Shown in pieces: positions 48,205 to 58,993 of a stretch of DNA of 64,000 bases. Numbering within the stretch: the stretch's first letter is position 1; every line of letters begins with the position of its first letter. Position numbers and translations under genes: made by a program. This DNA comes from Pantoea agglomerans (GTDB lineage Bacteria; Pseudomonadota; Gammaproteobacteria; Enterobacterales; Enterobacteriaceae). The notes beneath the pieces are model-generated. The model saw only the letters and a list, made by a program, of their open reading frames with translations. It was not told where the DNA came from and did not search any database. Location: positions 3,162,001-3,226,000 of the forward strand of contig NZ_CP083809.1 in assembly GCF_020149765.1 (NCBI RefSeq), written 5' to 3'.

Positions 48205-48220
48205 AGACGTCTAAGCGTCT
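48205..48220. promoter_or_regulatory. MetJ operator between mtnB and mtnE
   Basis: A perfect met box AGACGTCT (48205-48212) is followed directly by AAGCGTCT (48213-48220, six of eight matches), giving the tandem arrangement MetJ needs. It lies 32 bp before mtnB and 86 bp before mtnE. Confidence 0.78.
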
Positions 48221-48305
48221 CGATTGCCAAATACTAACATCCTGTTTATAGTGGCTTCAACACAGGGTTACTCCGCAATGACATTCGCGCTTAAGGCAAT
48301 CAACC

Positions 48306-49466
48306 ATGACGCAGCCCAACCTGACGCCGGAGAGTAAACTTCCCGCTCTCGGCACCACCATCTTCACCCAGATGAGCGCGCTGGCGCAGCAGCATAACGC
48401 CATCAACCTTTCGCAGGGCTTTCCCGATTTCGACGGACCGCGCTATCTGCAGGCGCGCCTGGCGCATCACGTCAGCCAGGGCGCGAACCAGTATGCACCG
48501 ATGACCGGCGCGCTGCCGCTGCGCGAGGCGATCGCCGAAAAAACCGCCGAGCTGTATGGTTATCGCCCCGACGTTAACAGCGATATCACCGTGACCGCTG
48601 GCGCCACCGAAGCGCTCTATGCGGCGATCACCGCGCTGGTGCGGCCGGGCGACGAGGTGATCTGCTTTGACCCGAGCTACGACAGCTATGCCCCTGCCGT
48701 TGAGCTGTCGGGCGGCGTGCTGAAACGCATCGCGCTGCAGCCGCCGGGCTTTCGCGTCGACTGGCCAGCTTTCGCCAGCCTGCTCTCCAGCAAAACCCGC
48801 CTGGTGATCCTGAATACGCCGCACAATCCCTCCGCCACCGTCTGGCATAACGCTGATTTTAACGCGCTGTGGCAGGCGATCGCCGGACAGGAAATTTACG
48901 TGCTGAGCGACGAAGTCTACGAGCATATCTGCTTTGACGAGGCGGGCCACGCCAGCGTGCTGGCGCACCCGCAGCTGCGCCAGCGCGCCGTCGCCGTCTC
49001 CTCGTTTGGCAAGACCTTTCATATGACCGGCTGGAAGGTGGGCTACAGCGTCGCGCCCGCCGCCATCAGCGCCGAGATCCGCAAGGTGCATCAGTATCTG
49101 ACCTTCGCGGTTAATACGCCCGCCCAGCTGGCGATCGCCGATATGCTGCGCCACGAGCCGCAGCACTACCGCGAGCTACCCGCCTTTTATCGCGCGCGCC
49201 GCGACCGTCTGGCGCAGGCGCTGGAGAAAAGCCGTTTTAAAGTCTTGCCCTGTGAAGGCACCTATTTTCTGCTGGCGGACTACAGCGCCATCTCCGACCT
49301 TGACGACGTCAGCTTCTGCCAGTGGCTGACCAGAGAGGTGGGCGTGGCGGCGATTCCGCTCTCGGTGTTCTGCGCCGGGCCCTTTCCCCACAGGCTGATC
49401 CGCCTCTGCTTCGCCAAACAGGAAGCGACGCTTGACGCCGCCGCGGAGCGCTTATGTCAGATTTAA
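48306..49466 (+). CDS. mtnE: Methionine aminotransferase MtnE (YbdL type)
   Basis: PLP class I/II aminotransferase that converts 2-keto-4-methylthiobutyrate to methionine, closing the salvage cycle. The 386 residues resemble E. coli YbdL. The PLP lysine is in SSFGKTFHMTGWKVGY, with NTPHNPSATVW and YVLSDEVYEHICFD upstream. It is divergent from mtnB over the MetJ boxes and overlaps yafV by 13 bp, so the pair is cotranscribed. Symbol by context; YbdL is an alternative name. Confidence 0.9.
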   Translation: MTQPNLTPESKLPALGTTIFTQMSALAQQHNAINLSQGFPDFDGPRYLQARLAHHVSQGANQYAPMTGALPLREAIAEKTAELYGYRPDVNSDITVTAGATEALYAAITALVRPGDEVICFDPSYDSYAPAVELSGGVLKRIALQPPGFRVDWPAFASLLSSKTRLVILNTPHNPSATVWHNADFNALWQAIAGQEIYVLSDEVYEHICFDEAGHASVLAHPQLRQRAVAVSSFGKTFHMTGWKVGYSVAPAAISAEIRKVHQYLTFAVNTPAQLAIADMLRHEPQHYRELPAFYRARRDRLAQALEKSRFKVLPCEGTYFLLADYSAISDLDDVSFCQWLTREVGVAAIPLSVFCAGPFPHRLIRLCFAKQEATLDAAAERLCQI

Positions 49467-50227
49467 AGATCACCGTTCTGCAGGAAACCCTGCACTGGAT
49501 GGATGGCGAAGCGAACCTGCGCCATTTCGACGCCGTGCTTGAGGGCGTGACGGGCCGCGATCTGATTCTGCTGCCCGAGATGTTCACCACCGGCTTCGCC
49601 ATGGAGGCGGCGCAGCGTTCGCTGCCACAATCGCAGGTGGTGGAGTGGCTGCACAAACACGCCGAGGCGAGCAACGCCCTGGTGGGCGGCAGCGCGGCGA
49701 TTCAGACGCCGCAAGGCGCGGTGAATCGCTTTCTGCTGGTGGAGCCGGACGGCACGCTGCACCAGTATGACAAGCGCCACCTGTTCCGCATGGCGGACGA
49801 GCATCACCACTATCTGCCGGGCGAGACGCGCGAAGTGCTGAGGTGGCGCGGCTGGCGCATTCTGCCGCAGATCTGTTACGACCTGCGCTTCCCGGTCTTC
49901 TCCCGCAACCGCAACGACTACGACCTGGCGCTCTATGTGGCAAACTGGCCGGCACCGCGCGCCCTGCACTGGCAGGCGCTGCTGCTGGCGCGCGCCATTG
50001 AGAACCAGGCCTACGTCGCGGGCTGCAACCGCGTCGGCAGCGACGGCAACCAGCATCACTACAGCGGCGACAGCCGGATTATCTCGCCGCTGGGCGAGAT
50101 CCTCAGCGAAGCCGAGCCCTTTGCCCAGGCGCGGCTCAACGCCACCCTGTCGCTGGAGACGCTGACCGCTTATCGCGAGCGCTTTCCCGCCTGGCGCGAC
50201 GCCGATGGGTTTACGCTGACGCCGTAA
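49454..50227 (+). CDS. yafV: Omega-amidase YafV (nitrilase superfamily)
   Basis: Hydrolyses the terminal amide of 2-oxoglutaramate and similar keto-amides, products left when glutamine serves as amino donor in transamination. It has 257 residues (E. coli 256). The Glu-Lys-Cys triad is in LLPEMFTTGF, YDKRHLFR and ICYDLRFP. GGAG before its ATG lies inside the mtnE end, and the 13-bp overlap implies coupling with the transaminase, which fits the chemistry. Confidence 0.93.
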   Translation: MSDLKITVLQETLHWMDGEANLRHFDAVLEGVTGRDLILLPEMFTTGFAMEAAQRSLPQSQVVEWLHKHAEASNALVGGSAAIQTPQGAVNRFLLVEPDGTLHQYDKRHLFRMADEHHHYLPGETREVLRWRGWRILPQICYDLRFPVFSRNRNDYDLALYVANWPAPRALHWQALLLARAIENQAYVAGCNRVGSDGNQHHYSGDSRIISPLGEILSEAEPFAQARLNATLSLETLTAYRERFPAWRDADGFTLTP

Positions 50228-50236
50228 CCCACCTGC

Positions 50237-50277
50237 AAAAAAAAGCCGCAGCGGTCAGGCTGCGGCTTTCTCATTTT
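50237..50277. terminator. Bidirectional terminator between yafV and katG
   Basis: An 8-bp stem (50244-50251 with 50260-50267, 8-nt loop) has a run of eight A residues on its left (a T tract for katG) and TTTCTCATTTTT on its right for yafV. Confidence 0.9.
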
Positions 50278-50291
50278 TACGCTTAGTACGA

Positions 50292-52580
<2,289 letters not shown>

Positions 52581-52653
52581 TTACAATAGCGGCACCGCTA
52601 AGCAAACTCTATCTGGAAAGACCAACGGTTTTGATAGCCGTTAGCTTTCAAAT

Positions 52654-52989
52654 TTAGCTACCGCGATAGGTAGACCACGACCAGGGCGAGATCAGGAAAG
52701 GCAGGTGAAAATGGCTGCCCGCCTCGGCGATAATAAAGTCGATCTGCGCGGAGACGTAGAGCGCATCGCGCCCGTCCGCCGCAAAGTAGTCGCCAATTTC
52801 GGCGGTCAGCCGGTAGTGGCCCGGCGTCAGGGGCGCCGGGGTTAAATCGCCGATGCGTCCGTCGCTGTCCGTCGCGCCTTCGGCCACCGGCAGCCAGCCC
52901 TCCGGGCTGTTCTGCTCAAGAGAGATTGCGACGCCGACCGCCGGTTTGCCCAGCGCCGTGTCGAGAATATGGGTCGTAATGGTGCTCAT
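52654..52989 (-). CDS. uraH: 5-hydroxyisourate hydrolase (transthyretin-like)
   Basis: Hydrolyses 5-hydroxyisourate, the product of urate oxidation, to OHCU. The 111 residues carry the diagnostic N-terminal THILDTALGKPA and C-terminal SWSTYRGS motifs, and no signal peptide, so it is cytoplasmic. It is the Klebsiella HpxT equivalent. Last gene of the operon; it overlaps uraD by 4 bp. Confidence 0.95.
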   Translation of the reverse strand: MSTITTHILDTALGKPAVGVAISLEQNSPEGWLPVAEGATDSDGRIGDLTPAPLTPGHYRLTAEIGDYFAADGRDALYVSAQIDFIIAEAGSHFHLPFLISPWSWSTYRGS

Positions 52990-53480
52990 GTCAGGCTCTC
53001 CTTCAGACGCAACAGGGTAATCTCCCGCAGCTGCTCCAGCGCTTCGCGCGCTTCAGTGGTGTCGTCATTTTCCAGCCGGCGCTGAAGCTGCGCCAGCATC
53101 TCCTCGCCGCTGCGCCCTTTGGCGCGGATCAGAAACACGCGGCCAAACCGCGCCTCATAGGCCTGATTCCCCGCCTGCATCGCCAGCGTCAGCGCCGCGT
53201 CGGCGTCGCCCATAGCGGCCTGCTCCTGCCGCGACAGCGCCGCCTCTTTATCCGCGCCGCCTGCGCGTTCGCCGATGCGCGGGTGGGCGGCGAGCGCCAG
53301 GGCAAGATCGTCGCTCGTCCACTCCTGAGTCAGCCGCTCCGCCTCCGCCATCAGCGCTGCCAAAGAGGTAAAAGCCCGCGCGGCGATCAGCGCCTGCTGC
53401 CAGCGCGGGATCGCTACGCAGTGGGCAATGGCGGCCTGCGCCGCCGTCGCGGGCAGCGCGTTAAAGGTGGTCAGATTCAT
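52986..53480 (-). CDS. uraD: OHCU decarboxylase
   Basis: Decarboxylates 2-oxo-4-hydroxy-4-carboxy-5-ureidoimidazoline to S-allantoin. The 164 residues include the family catalytic histidine in AAHPRIGER and NQAYEARFGRVFLIRAKGRS. It is the Klebsiella HpxQ equivalent. I chose ATG 53480 since it forms an ATGA overlap with the preceding gene; an in-frame start at 53507 adds nine residues. Both neighbours overlap by 4 bp. Confidence 0.93.
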   Translation of the reverse strand: MNLTTFNALPATAAQAAIAHCVAIPRWQQALIAARAFTSLAALMAEAERLTQEWTSDDLALALAAHPRIGERAGGADKEAALSRQEQAAMGDADAALTLAMQAGNQAYEARFGRVFLIRAKGRSGEEMLAQLQRRLENDDTTEAREALEQLREITLLRLKESLT

Positions 53481-54736
53481 GGCGCGCCCCGCTGCGCCAG
53501 CTGGCACACGGCGTGCAGATAAGCGCGCACCGCCAGCGCCACGTCGCTCGTCATCACCGCTTCCGCCGGATGGTGGCTGATGCCGCGCTCGTTGCGCACA
53601 AAGAGCATGCCGACCGGCCAGCGCTCGGCGATAGCGATAGCGTCATGGCCCGCGCCGCTCGGCAGCGCCAGCGCGCGGCCCTGCACCGTCTCGACGGCGC
53701 TGCTCAGCGCCTGCTGGAGCTGGCTGTCGCAGGCGGTGGCGCTGATGCGGTAATACTCTTCCGCGTCAAAACGCAGCCCGCGCCGCAGCGCAATCGCCTC
53801 GCCCTGGGTCAGCAGGCTCGACAGCAGCCGCTCCAGCGGCAGATCCTGCGGGCCGCGCACGTCGAGCGACAGCGTGACCTCGCCGGGAATAACGTTGACC
53901 GCGCCGGGGGCGCAGTTCAGGGTGCCGACCGTCGCCACCAGCTGCGGATCCTGCTCGCGCGTGGTCGCCTCGACAAAGACCATCCACTCCGCCGCTGCAG
54001 CCAGCGCATCTTTACGGTGGGTCATCGGCACCGTGCCCGCATGCCCCGCCTCACCGGTAAAGCGGCAGCGCAGGCGGCGCGCGCCGTTGATGGCGGTGAC
54101 CACGCCCAGCGCCAGCCCTTCCTGCTCCAGGCAGGGCCCCTGTTCAATATGCAGTTCAAGATAGGCGACGATGGCGTTAAGGTCACGGGCGGCGCGCGGG
54201 ATCGCCCCGGCATCCAGCCCAACATCCGCCATCGCCTGGGCGACGGTAATCCCGTTGCCGTCGGGATGGGTGGTCCAGCTCTCTGGCCAGCTGCCGGCGA
54301 TGCCGCGGCTGCCGAGCAGGGTTATGCCGAAGCGCGTGCCCTCTTCATCGCCGAAGCCGACAATCTCCACCGCCAGCGGCAGTCGCTGCCGCTGCTGGTG
54401 CAGCCACTGCACGGTCTCAATTGCGGTCAGCACGCCGAGCATGCCATCGTAGCGGCCGGCGTTGCGCACCGTGTCGAGGTGGGAGCCGAGCAGCAGCGCG
54501 GGGGCGCCGTCGCTCGCCCCTTCGTAGCGGCCGCAGATATTGCCGACCTCATCCTGCCAGACGCGCATGCCCGCCTGCGCCATCCACTCGCCGACCTGCG
54601 CGTTGGCGCGCAGATGCTCCGGCGAGAGATAGACGCGCGTCAGCTGATCGGGCGATTCGCTGATCGCCGCCAGCGCGTCGCAGCGCGCCATTACGCGTTC
54701 GGCAGCCAGCTGCGCCTCAGCGGCGTTCATCATCAT
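53477..54736 (-). CDS. hpxK: Allantoate amidohydrolase (HpxK/AllC type)
   Basis: M20-family metalloenzyme expected to hydrolyse allantoate to ureidoglycine, releasing ammonia and CO2. The 419 residues show the bimetal site: GSHLDTVRNAGRYDG (His and Asp), GDEEGTRFG (Glu pair), ELHIEQGP (His) and SGAGHDA (His). N-carbamoyl-beta-alanine or N-carbamoyl-amino-acid amidohydrolases share these motifs, but the neighbours favour allantoate. Three ATGs stand in a row; the first (54736) has the best-spaced GGGAG and overlaps hpxJ by 4 bp. Confidence 0.9.
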   Translation of the reverse strand: MMMNAAEAQLAAERVMARCDALAAISESPDQLTRVYLSPEHLRANAQVGEWMAQAGMRVWQDEVGNICGRYEGASDGAPALLLGSHLDTVRNAGRYDGMLGVLTAIETVQWLHQQRQRLPLAVEIVGFGDEEGTRFGITLLGSRGIAGSWPESWTTHPDGNGITVAQAMADVGLDAGAIPRAARDLNAIVAYLELHIEQGPCLEQEGLALGVVTAINGARRLRCRFTGEAGHAGTVPMTHRKDALAAAAEWMVFVEATTREQDPQLVATVGTLNCAPGAVNVIPGEVTLSLDVRGPQDLPLERLLSSLLTQGEAIALRRGLRFDAEEYYRISATACDSQLQQALSSAVETVQGRALALPSGAGHDAIAIAERWPVGMLFVRNERGISHHPAEAVMTSDVALAVRAYLHAVCQLAQRGAP

Positions 54737-55965
54737 GCGCGGCTCCCGTAGTGATCCCAGGCGGCCTGCATCGCTGCGCCCTGGGTGGCGCGGAAGCCAA
54801 CGTGCGTCAGCACCGCCTCCAGCGCCGCCAGCGTGGTCATTACGCAATCTTTGCGCGCGTTGAAGCCCATGGTGCCGATGCGCCACACTTTGCCGTGCAG
54901 CGGACCGAACGAGGTGCCAATCTCGATGCCGAAATCGTTCAGCATCAGCTGCCGCACCTGGTCGCCGTTGACGCCCTGCGGAATAATCACGCCGAGCACG
55001 TTGTTCATCTTGTGCTTCAGATCGCCGAAGGTTTCCAGCCCCATGCCCTGAATGCCCTTCAGCAGCGCGTCGCCGTGCAGCTTGTGGCGCGCGATGCCTT
55101 CGTCCAGCCCTTCCTGCAGGATCAGCCGTGCGCACTCGCGCGCGCCAAACAGCGCGGTGGTCGCCTCGGTATGGTGGTTGAGGCGCTCCGGCCCCCAGTA
55201 GTCCATGATCATGCCGAGATCGAAATAGTTGGAGTAGATCATCTCCTCTTCACCATCCTGATGGGCGGCGGTGCGGATCCCCTCTTCAACGCACTTGCGT
55301 CGGCGGATCGCCGCCTCCATCTGCGGGCTTAAGGTGATCGGCGACGTGCCGGACGGGCCGCCGAGGCATTTCTGCATGCCGGCTGAAACCGCATCCAGGC
55401 CCCAGGCGTCGGTCTCCAGCGCGTTGCCGCCGAGCGACGCGGTGGCGTCGGTGTAGAAGAGCACATCATATTTTTTGCAGATCGCCCCCAGCTCCGCCAG
55501 CGGTTGCAGCATGGTGGTCGAGGTGTCCCCCTGCACCGTCAGCAGCAGGCGCGGCTTCACGCGCTTAATCGCATCTTCGACCCGATCCGGCGTAAACACT
55601 TCACCCCAGGGCACCTCGATGGTGTGTACCTCGGCGCGGCAGCGGCGGGCGATCTCGCACAGCAGATGGCCGAAACGGCCGAATACCGGCACCAGCACCC
55701 GATCGCCGGGACGGATCGCCGACAGCAGGATCGCCTCGATCCCGGCGCGCGAGGTGCCATCGATCAGCATCGTCCAGCGGTTTTCGGTGCGGAAGACGCC
55801 GCGATAGAGTTCCATCACCTCATTCATATAGTGGGTCATCGCCGGATCGTACTGGCCGATCAGCTGGGTCGACATGGCGCGCAGCACGCGCGGATCGGCG
55901 TTGATTGGGCCAGGCCCCATCAGCAGGCGCTGCGGCGGATTGATTTGCGGGTAGCGGTTTTCCAT
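54733..55965 (-). CDS. hpxJ: Ureidoglycine-glyoxylate aminotransferase (HpxJ/PucG type)
   Basis: Class V PLP aminotransferase of the alanine-glyoxylate family. HpxJ and PucG transfer the amino group of unstable S-ureidoglycine to glyoxylate, giving oxalurate and glycine. The 410 residues begin RLLMGPGPINADPRVL, and the PLP lysine is Lys199 in SAGMQKCLGGPSGTSP. The position directly ahead of hpxK supports ureidoglycine as substrate over alanine or serine. It starts 18 bp after the transporter ATPase stop. Confidence 0.9.
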   Translation of the reverse strand: MENRYPQINPPQRLLMGPGPINADPRVLRAMSTQLIGQYDPAMTHYMNEVMELYRGVFRTENRWTMLIDGTSRAGIEAILLSAIRPGDRVLVPVFGRFGHLLCEIARRCRAEVHTIEVPWGEVFTPDRVEDAIKRVKPRLLLTVQGDTSTTMLQPLAELGAICKKYDVLFYTDATASLGGNALETDAWGLDAVSAGMQKCLGGPSGTSPITLSPQMEAAIRRRKCVEEGIRTAAHQDGEEEMIYSNYFDLGMIMDYWGPERLNHHTEATTALFGARECARLILQEGLDEGIARHKLHGDALLKGIQGMGLETFGDLKHKMNNVLGVIIPQGVNGDQVRQLMLNDFGIEIGTSFGPLHGKVWRIGTMGFNARKDCVMTTLAALEAVLTHVGFRATQGAAMQAAWDHYGSRA

Positions 55966-55983
55966 GTTGATTTCCTTACTAAA

Positions 55984-56715
55984 TTAGAGTCGCACCGAGG
56001 AGATGAACTGCTTCAGCTCCGGCGTCTGCGGCGCGGCGAACAGGGTTTTGCTGCTGCCCTGCTCCCAGACGCGCCCCTGATGCATAAAGACCACGCGATC
56101 GCCGACGTCGCGGGCGAAGTTCATCTCGTGGGTGACCAGAATCAGCGTCATGCCTTCGGCGGCGAGCTGCTCCAGCACTTTCAGCACCTCGCCCACCAGT
56201 TCGGGATCGAGCGCCGAGGTAATCTCGTCGCACAGCAATACTTTTGGGTTCATCGCCAGCGCGCGGGCGATGGCGACGCGCTGCTGCTGGCCGCCGGAGA
56301 GGCTGGACGGATAGTAGTCGAGGCGCTCGCCGAGGCCGACTTTCTCCAGCATCTGCGCCGCCAGCGCGCGGCACTCCGCCTCGCTTTTCTTTAATACGCG
56401 GCGCGGCGCCAGCATTACGTTTTCCAGCGCGGTCATATGTGGAAAGAGATTAAAGTTCTGGAACACCATGCCGACCGAGCGGCTGATCTCACGCGCCTGG
56501 CTGTCGCGGTCGGTAATGGTCATGCCGCCCAGCTTAATGCTCCCCTCCTGATAGCCTTCCAGCCCATTCATGCAGCGCAGCAGCGTACTTTTACCGGAAC
56601 CGCTGCGGCCGATAATGGAGATCACTTCGCCCATCTCGATATCGAGATTGACGCCTTTCAGCACGTGATTGTCGCCGTAGTACTTCTGTACCTGATTAAT
56701 GGTGATGAGCGGCAT
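55984..56715 (-). CDS. Polar-amino-acid-type ABC transporter ATP-binding protein
   Basis: A 243-residue GlnQ/HisP-type ATPase: Walker [11 protein letters not shown]-loop [14 protein letters not shown], signature [15 protein letters not shown], Walker [15 protein letters not shown] and the switch histidine in LVTHEMNF. With the two permeases and binding protein upstream it forms an importer. The substrate cannot be read from the sequence; gene context suggests a ureide or purine breakdown product rather than an ordinary amino acid. It overlaps the permease upstream by 20 bp. Confidence 0.93.
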   Translation of the reverse strand: MPLITINQVQKYYGDNHVLKGVNLDIEMGEVISIIGRSGSGKSTLLRCMNGLEGYQEGSIKLGGMTITDRDSQAREISRSVGMVFQNFNLFPHMTALENVMLAPRRVLKKSEAECRALAAQMLEKVGLGERLDYYPSSLSGGQQQRVAIARALAMNPKVLLCDEITSALDPELVGEVLKVLEQLAAEGMTLILVTHEMNFARDVGDRVVFMHQGRVWEQGSSKTLFAAPQTPELKQFISSVRL

Positions 56716-57355
56716 GGAATTTTTTCTCCAGGTACTGGCTGTAGCGGGACAGCGGATAACACATCAGGAAGTAGCCCAGCGCGACCAGGCCAAACACCTT
56801 AAACGGCTGATAAGTCACGTTGTTCAAAATGGTGCCGGCTTTGGTCAGTTCGATAAAGCCGATAATCGAGGCGAGCGCGGTGCCCTTAATCACCTGCACC
56901 GCGAAGCCGACCGTTGGCGCGATAGCGATGCGGATCGCCTGCGGCGCGATCACCCGGCACAGCGTCTGGCCGAAGCCGAGGCCGAGACAGCGCGACGCCT
57001 CCCACTGCCCTTTCGGCAGCGCGCGAATGCTGCCGAACCAGATATCGAGCAGAAAGGCGCTGGTGTAGAGCGTCAGGGCGAGCGAGGCCGCCGTCCAGGG
57101 CGCAACGTCGATGCCAAACAGCCCGACGCCGAAGAAGGCAAGAAACAGCTGCATCAGCAGCGGCGTGCCCTGGAACAGCTCGGTGTAGCAGCGGATCAGC
57201 CGCGTCAGCCACTTACGCTGCAGCAGGCGCAACAAGAGCAGCGGCAGCGTTACCAGCGTGCCGCCGACAAAGGCGGTCAGCGACAGCAGCAGGGTCCAGC
57301 GCGCCGCCAGAAGCAGGTTGCGCAAAATGTCCCAGTCGGTAAAGGTCGTCATCAT
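56696..57355 (-). CDS. Polar-amino-acid-type ABC transporter permease, second of pair
   Basis: A 219-residue HisM/GlnP-family permease with about five hydrophobic helices and the EAA-type cytoplasmic loop (GQWEASRCLGLGFGQTLCRV) that contacts the ATPase. Start at the first of two adjacent ATGs (57355), which has GGAG 7 nt upstream and overlaps the preceding permease by 4 bp. Confidence 0.92.
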   Translation of the reverse strand: MMTTFTDWDILRNLLLAARWTLLLSLTAFVGGTLVTLPLLLLRLLQRKWLTRLIRCYTELFQGTPLLMQLFLAFFGVGLFGIDVAPWTAASLALTLYTSAFLLDIWFGSIRALPKGQWEASRCLGLGFGQTLCRVIAPQAIRIAIAPTVGFAVQVIKGTALASIIGFIELTKAGTILNNVTYQPFKVFGLVALGYFLMCYPLSRYSQYLEKKFHAAHHH

Positions 57356-58017
57356 GCCTGCGCTCCAAAGCATTTTCGTCCCAGCGCCAGCAGCACCTGA
57401 CGCATGGCGATCGATAACAGCAGATAGATCAGCGTGGTCACCAGGTAGACCTCGAAGCTTAAAAAGGTGCGCGACTGGATCAGGTTGGCGGCGAAGGTCA
57501 GCTCTTCATAGGAGACCTGCGATACCACCGAGGAGCCGAGCATCACGATAATGCACTGGCTGACCAGCGCCGGATAGATACGCTGCAGCGACGGCGGCAG
57601 CACCACGCGCAGAAAGGTTTGCGCGCGGGTGAGGCCCAGCACGCGCCCCGCTTCCCACTGCCCTTTCGGCGTCACCTGAATGCCGGCGCGGATAATTTCG
57701 GTGCTGTAAGCGCCGAGGTTAATCAGCATCGCCAGCAGCGCCGCCTCGCCCGCCGTCAGCTTCAGCCCCAGATTGGGCAGGCCGAATACGATAAAAAAGA
57801 GCTGCACCACGAACGGCGTGTTGCGGATGATCTCAACGTAGAGGCCCCACAGGCGGCTGGCCCAGCTCGCTTTGCCGCTGCGCAGCGCCGCGCCGAGGAT
57901 CCCCAGCCCAACGCCGCCGACGGTGGCCAGCACCGTCAGCTGGATCGTGACCCACAGCCCGGCGAGCAGCTCCGGCCAGTAAGGCCAGAGCGCAGGGAAA
58001 TTAAGTTGCCCGAGCAT
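57352..58017 (-). CDS. Polar-amino-acid-type ABC transporter permease, first of pair
   Basis: A 221-residue HisQ/GlnP-family permease with about five hydrophobic helices; EIIRNTPFVVQLFFIVFGLP and the EAA loop GQWEAGRVLGLTRAQTFLRV are typical. It pairs with the neighbouring permease as a heterodimer. It starts 9 bp after the binding-protein stop. Confidence 0.92.
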   Translation of the reverse strand: MLGQLNFPALWPYWPELLAGLWVTIQLTVLATVGGVGLGILGAALRSGKASWASRLWGLYVEIIRNTPFVVQLFFIVFGLPNLGLKLTAGEAALLAMLINLGAYSTEIIRAGIQVTPKGQWEAGRVLGLTRAQTFLRVVLPPSLQRIYPALVSQCIIVMLGSSVVSQVSYEELTFAANLIQSRTFLSFEVYLVTTLIYLLLSIAMRQVLLALGRKCFGAQA

Positions 58018-58026
58018 AGCGCGACC

Positions 58027-58812
58027 TTATGCGCCGAGGCTGGCGGGCAGCGGCGCTTTCAGCCACTCTTCCGACAGTTTATTGAGCGTGCCATCTTTGA
58101 TGCCCTGCTCAATCAGCGCGTCGACCTTCGCCTTCAGCGCCGGCTCCTCTTTTTTCAGGCCGATAAAGCAGGGCGAATCTTTCAGCATAAATTGCGCGAC
58201 CGGCGCTTTTTGCGGGTTCTGACGGGCGATTGCCGCCACGACCAGGTTGCCGGTCGCCACATACTCCACCTGCCCGGAGAGATAGGCTGACAGCGTGGTG
58301 TTGTTATCTTCATAGCGTTTTACCTGCGCATCTTTCGGCGCAAGGCTGGTTAGCACCATATCTTCCACTGCGCCGCGCGTAACGCCGATGCTCTTGCCGC
58401 TCAGCGCCGCCGCATCTTTCAGCGTCTCGCCTTTCGGGCCGAAGACGCCGAGGAAGAACGGCGCATAGGCGCGGCTGAAGTCGATCACTTTTTCACGCTC
58501 CGGGTTTTTCCCCATACTGGAGATCACCAGATCGACCTTATCGGTTTGCAGATAGGGCACGCGATTGGCGCTGGTGACCGGCACCAGCTGCAACTTAAGT
58601 TTCATCTGTTTCGCGAGGTATTTCGCCGTATCGATGTCGTAGCCCTGCGGCTGCAGATCGGTGCCGACCGATCCAAACGGCGGGAAGTCCTGCGGCACCG
58701 CGACGCGCAGCACGCCTCGCTTCTCAATATCCTGTAGCTGATCTGCCAGCGCACTGCCGGTCTGAACCATAAGTAACGCCGCTGCCGCCACCGCCATTAA
58801 CGCTTTTTTCAT
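58027..58812 (-). CDS. ABC transporter substrate-binding protein, SBP family 3
   Basis: A 261-residue periplasmic binding protein with a Sec signal peptide (MKKALMAVAAAALLMVQTGSALA, cleaved before DQLQDI). The family 3 features are GVLRVAVPQDFPPFGSV, QGYDIDTAKYLAKQM and VDLVISSMGKNPEREKVIDFS. The arginine-type carboxylate ligand is not obvious, so the substrate may not be a standard amino acid. First gene of the importer plus purine catabolism operon; ATG 58812 has a GGGG ribosome site. Confidence 0.93.
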   Translation of the reverse strand: MKKALMAVAAAALLMVQTGSALADQLQDIEKRGVLRVAVPQDFPPFGSVGTDLQPQGYDIDTAKYLAKQMKLKLQLVPVTSANRVPYLQTDKVDLVISSMGKNPEREKVIDFSRAYAPFFLGVFGPKGETLKDAAALSGKSIGVTRGAVEDMVLTSLAPKDAQVKRYEDNNTTLSAYLSGQVEYVATGNLVVAAIARQNPQKAPVAQFMLKDSPCFIGLKKEEPALKAKVDALIEQGIKDGTLNKLSEEWLKAPLPASLGA

Positions 58813-58924
58813 TATGCACCCCGGTAAGTTGACCTGAAACAAAAGATTCTTGTAAATGTGATTTGCAACTAATGTGCCAACCACGGCGGCGGTGGGTTTA
58901 GCGGCAAAAAGGGCTATTTTAAGG

Positions 58925-58948
58925 AAGAAAGGCGGCGTGTCGCCGCCT
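58925..58948 (-). terminator. Probable terminator of the RpiR-type regulator gene
   Basis: A perfect 8-bp GC stem (58930-58937 with 58941-58948, 3-nt loop) is followed on the minus strand by TTTCTTCCTTAAAAT. A second, weaker hairpin (58975-58980 with 58986-58991) lies nearer the stop codon. Confidence 0.6.
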
Positions 58949-58993
58949 GGTGTGCAGGGATCAAAATGAGGCAAAGCACCAAAAAGGTGCTCT

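Noticed and set aside
54737..55135. N-terminal extension of the allantoate amidohydrolase
   Set aside because: The extra 133 residues are Arg/Ala-rich out-of-frame translation of hpxJ; the ATG at 54736 has a proper ribosome site and 4-bp overlap.
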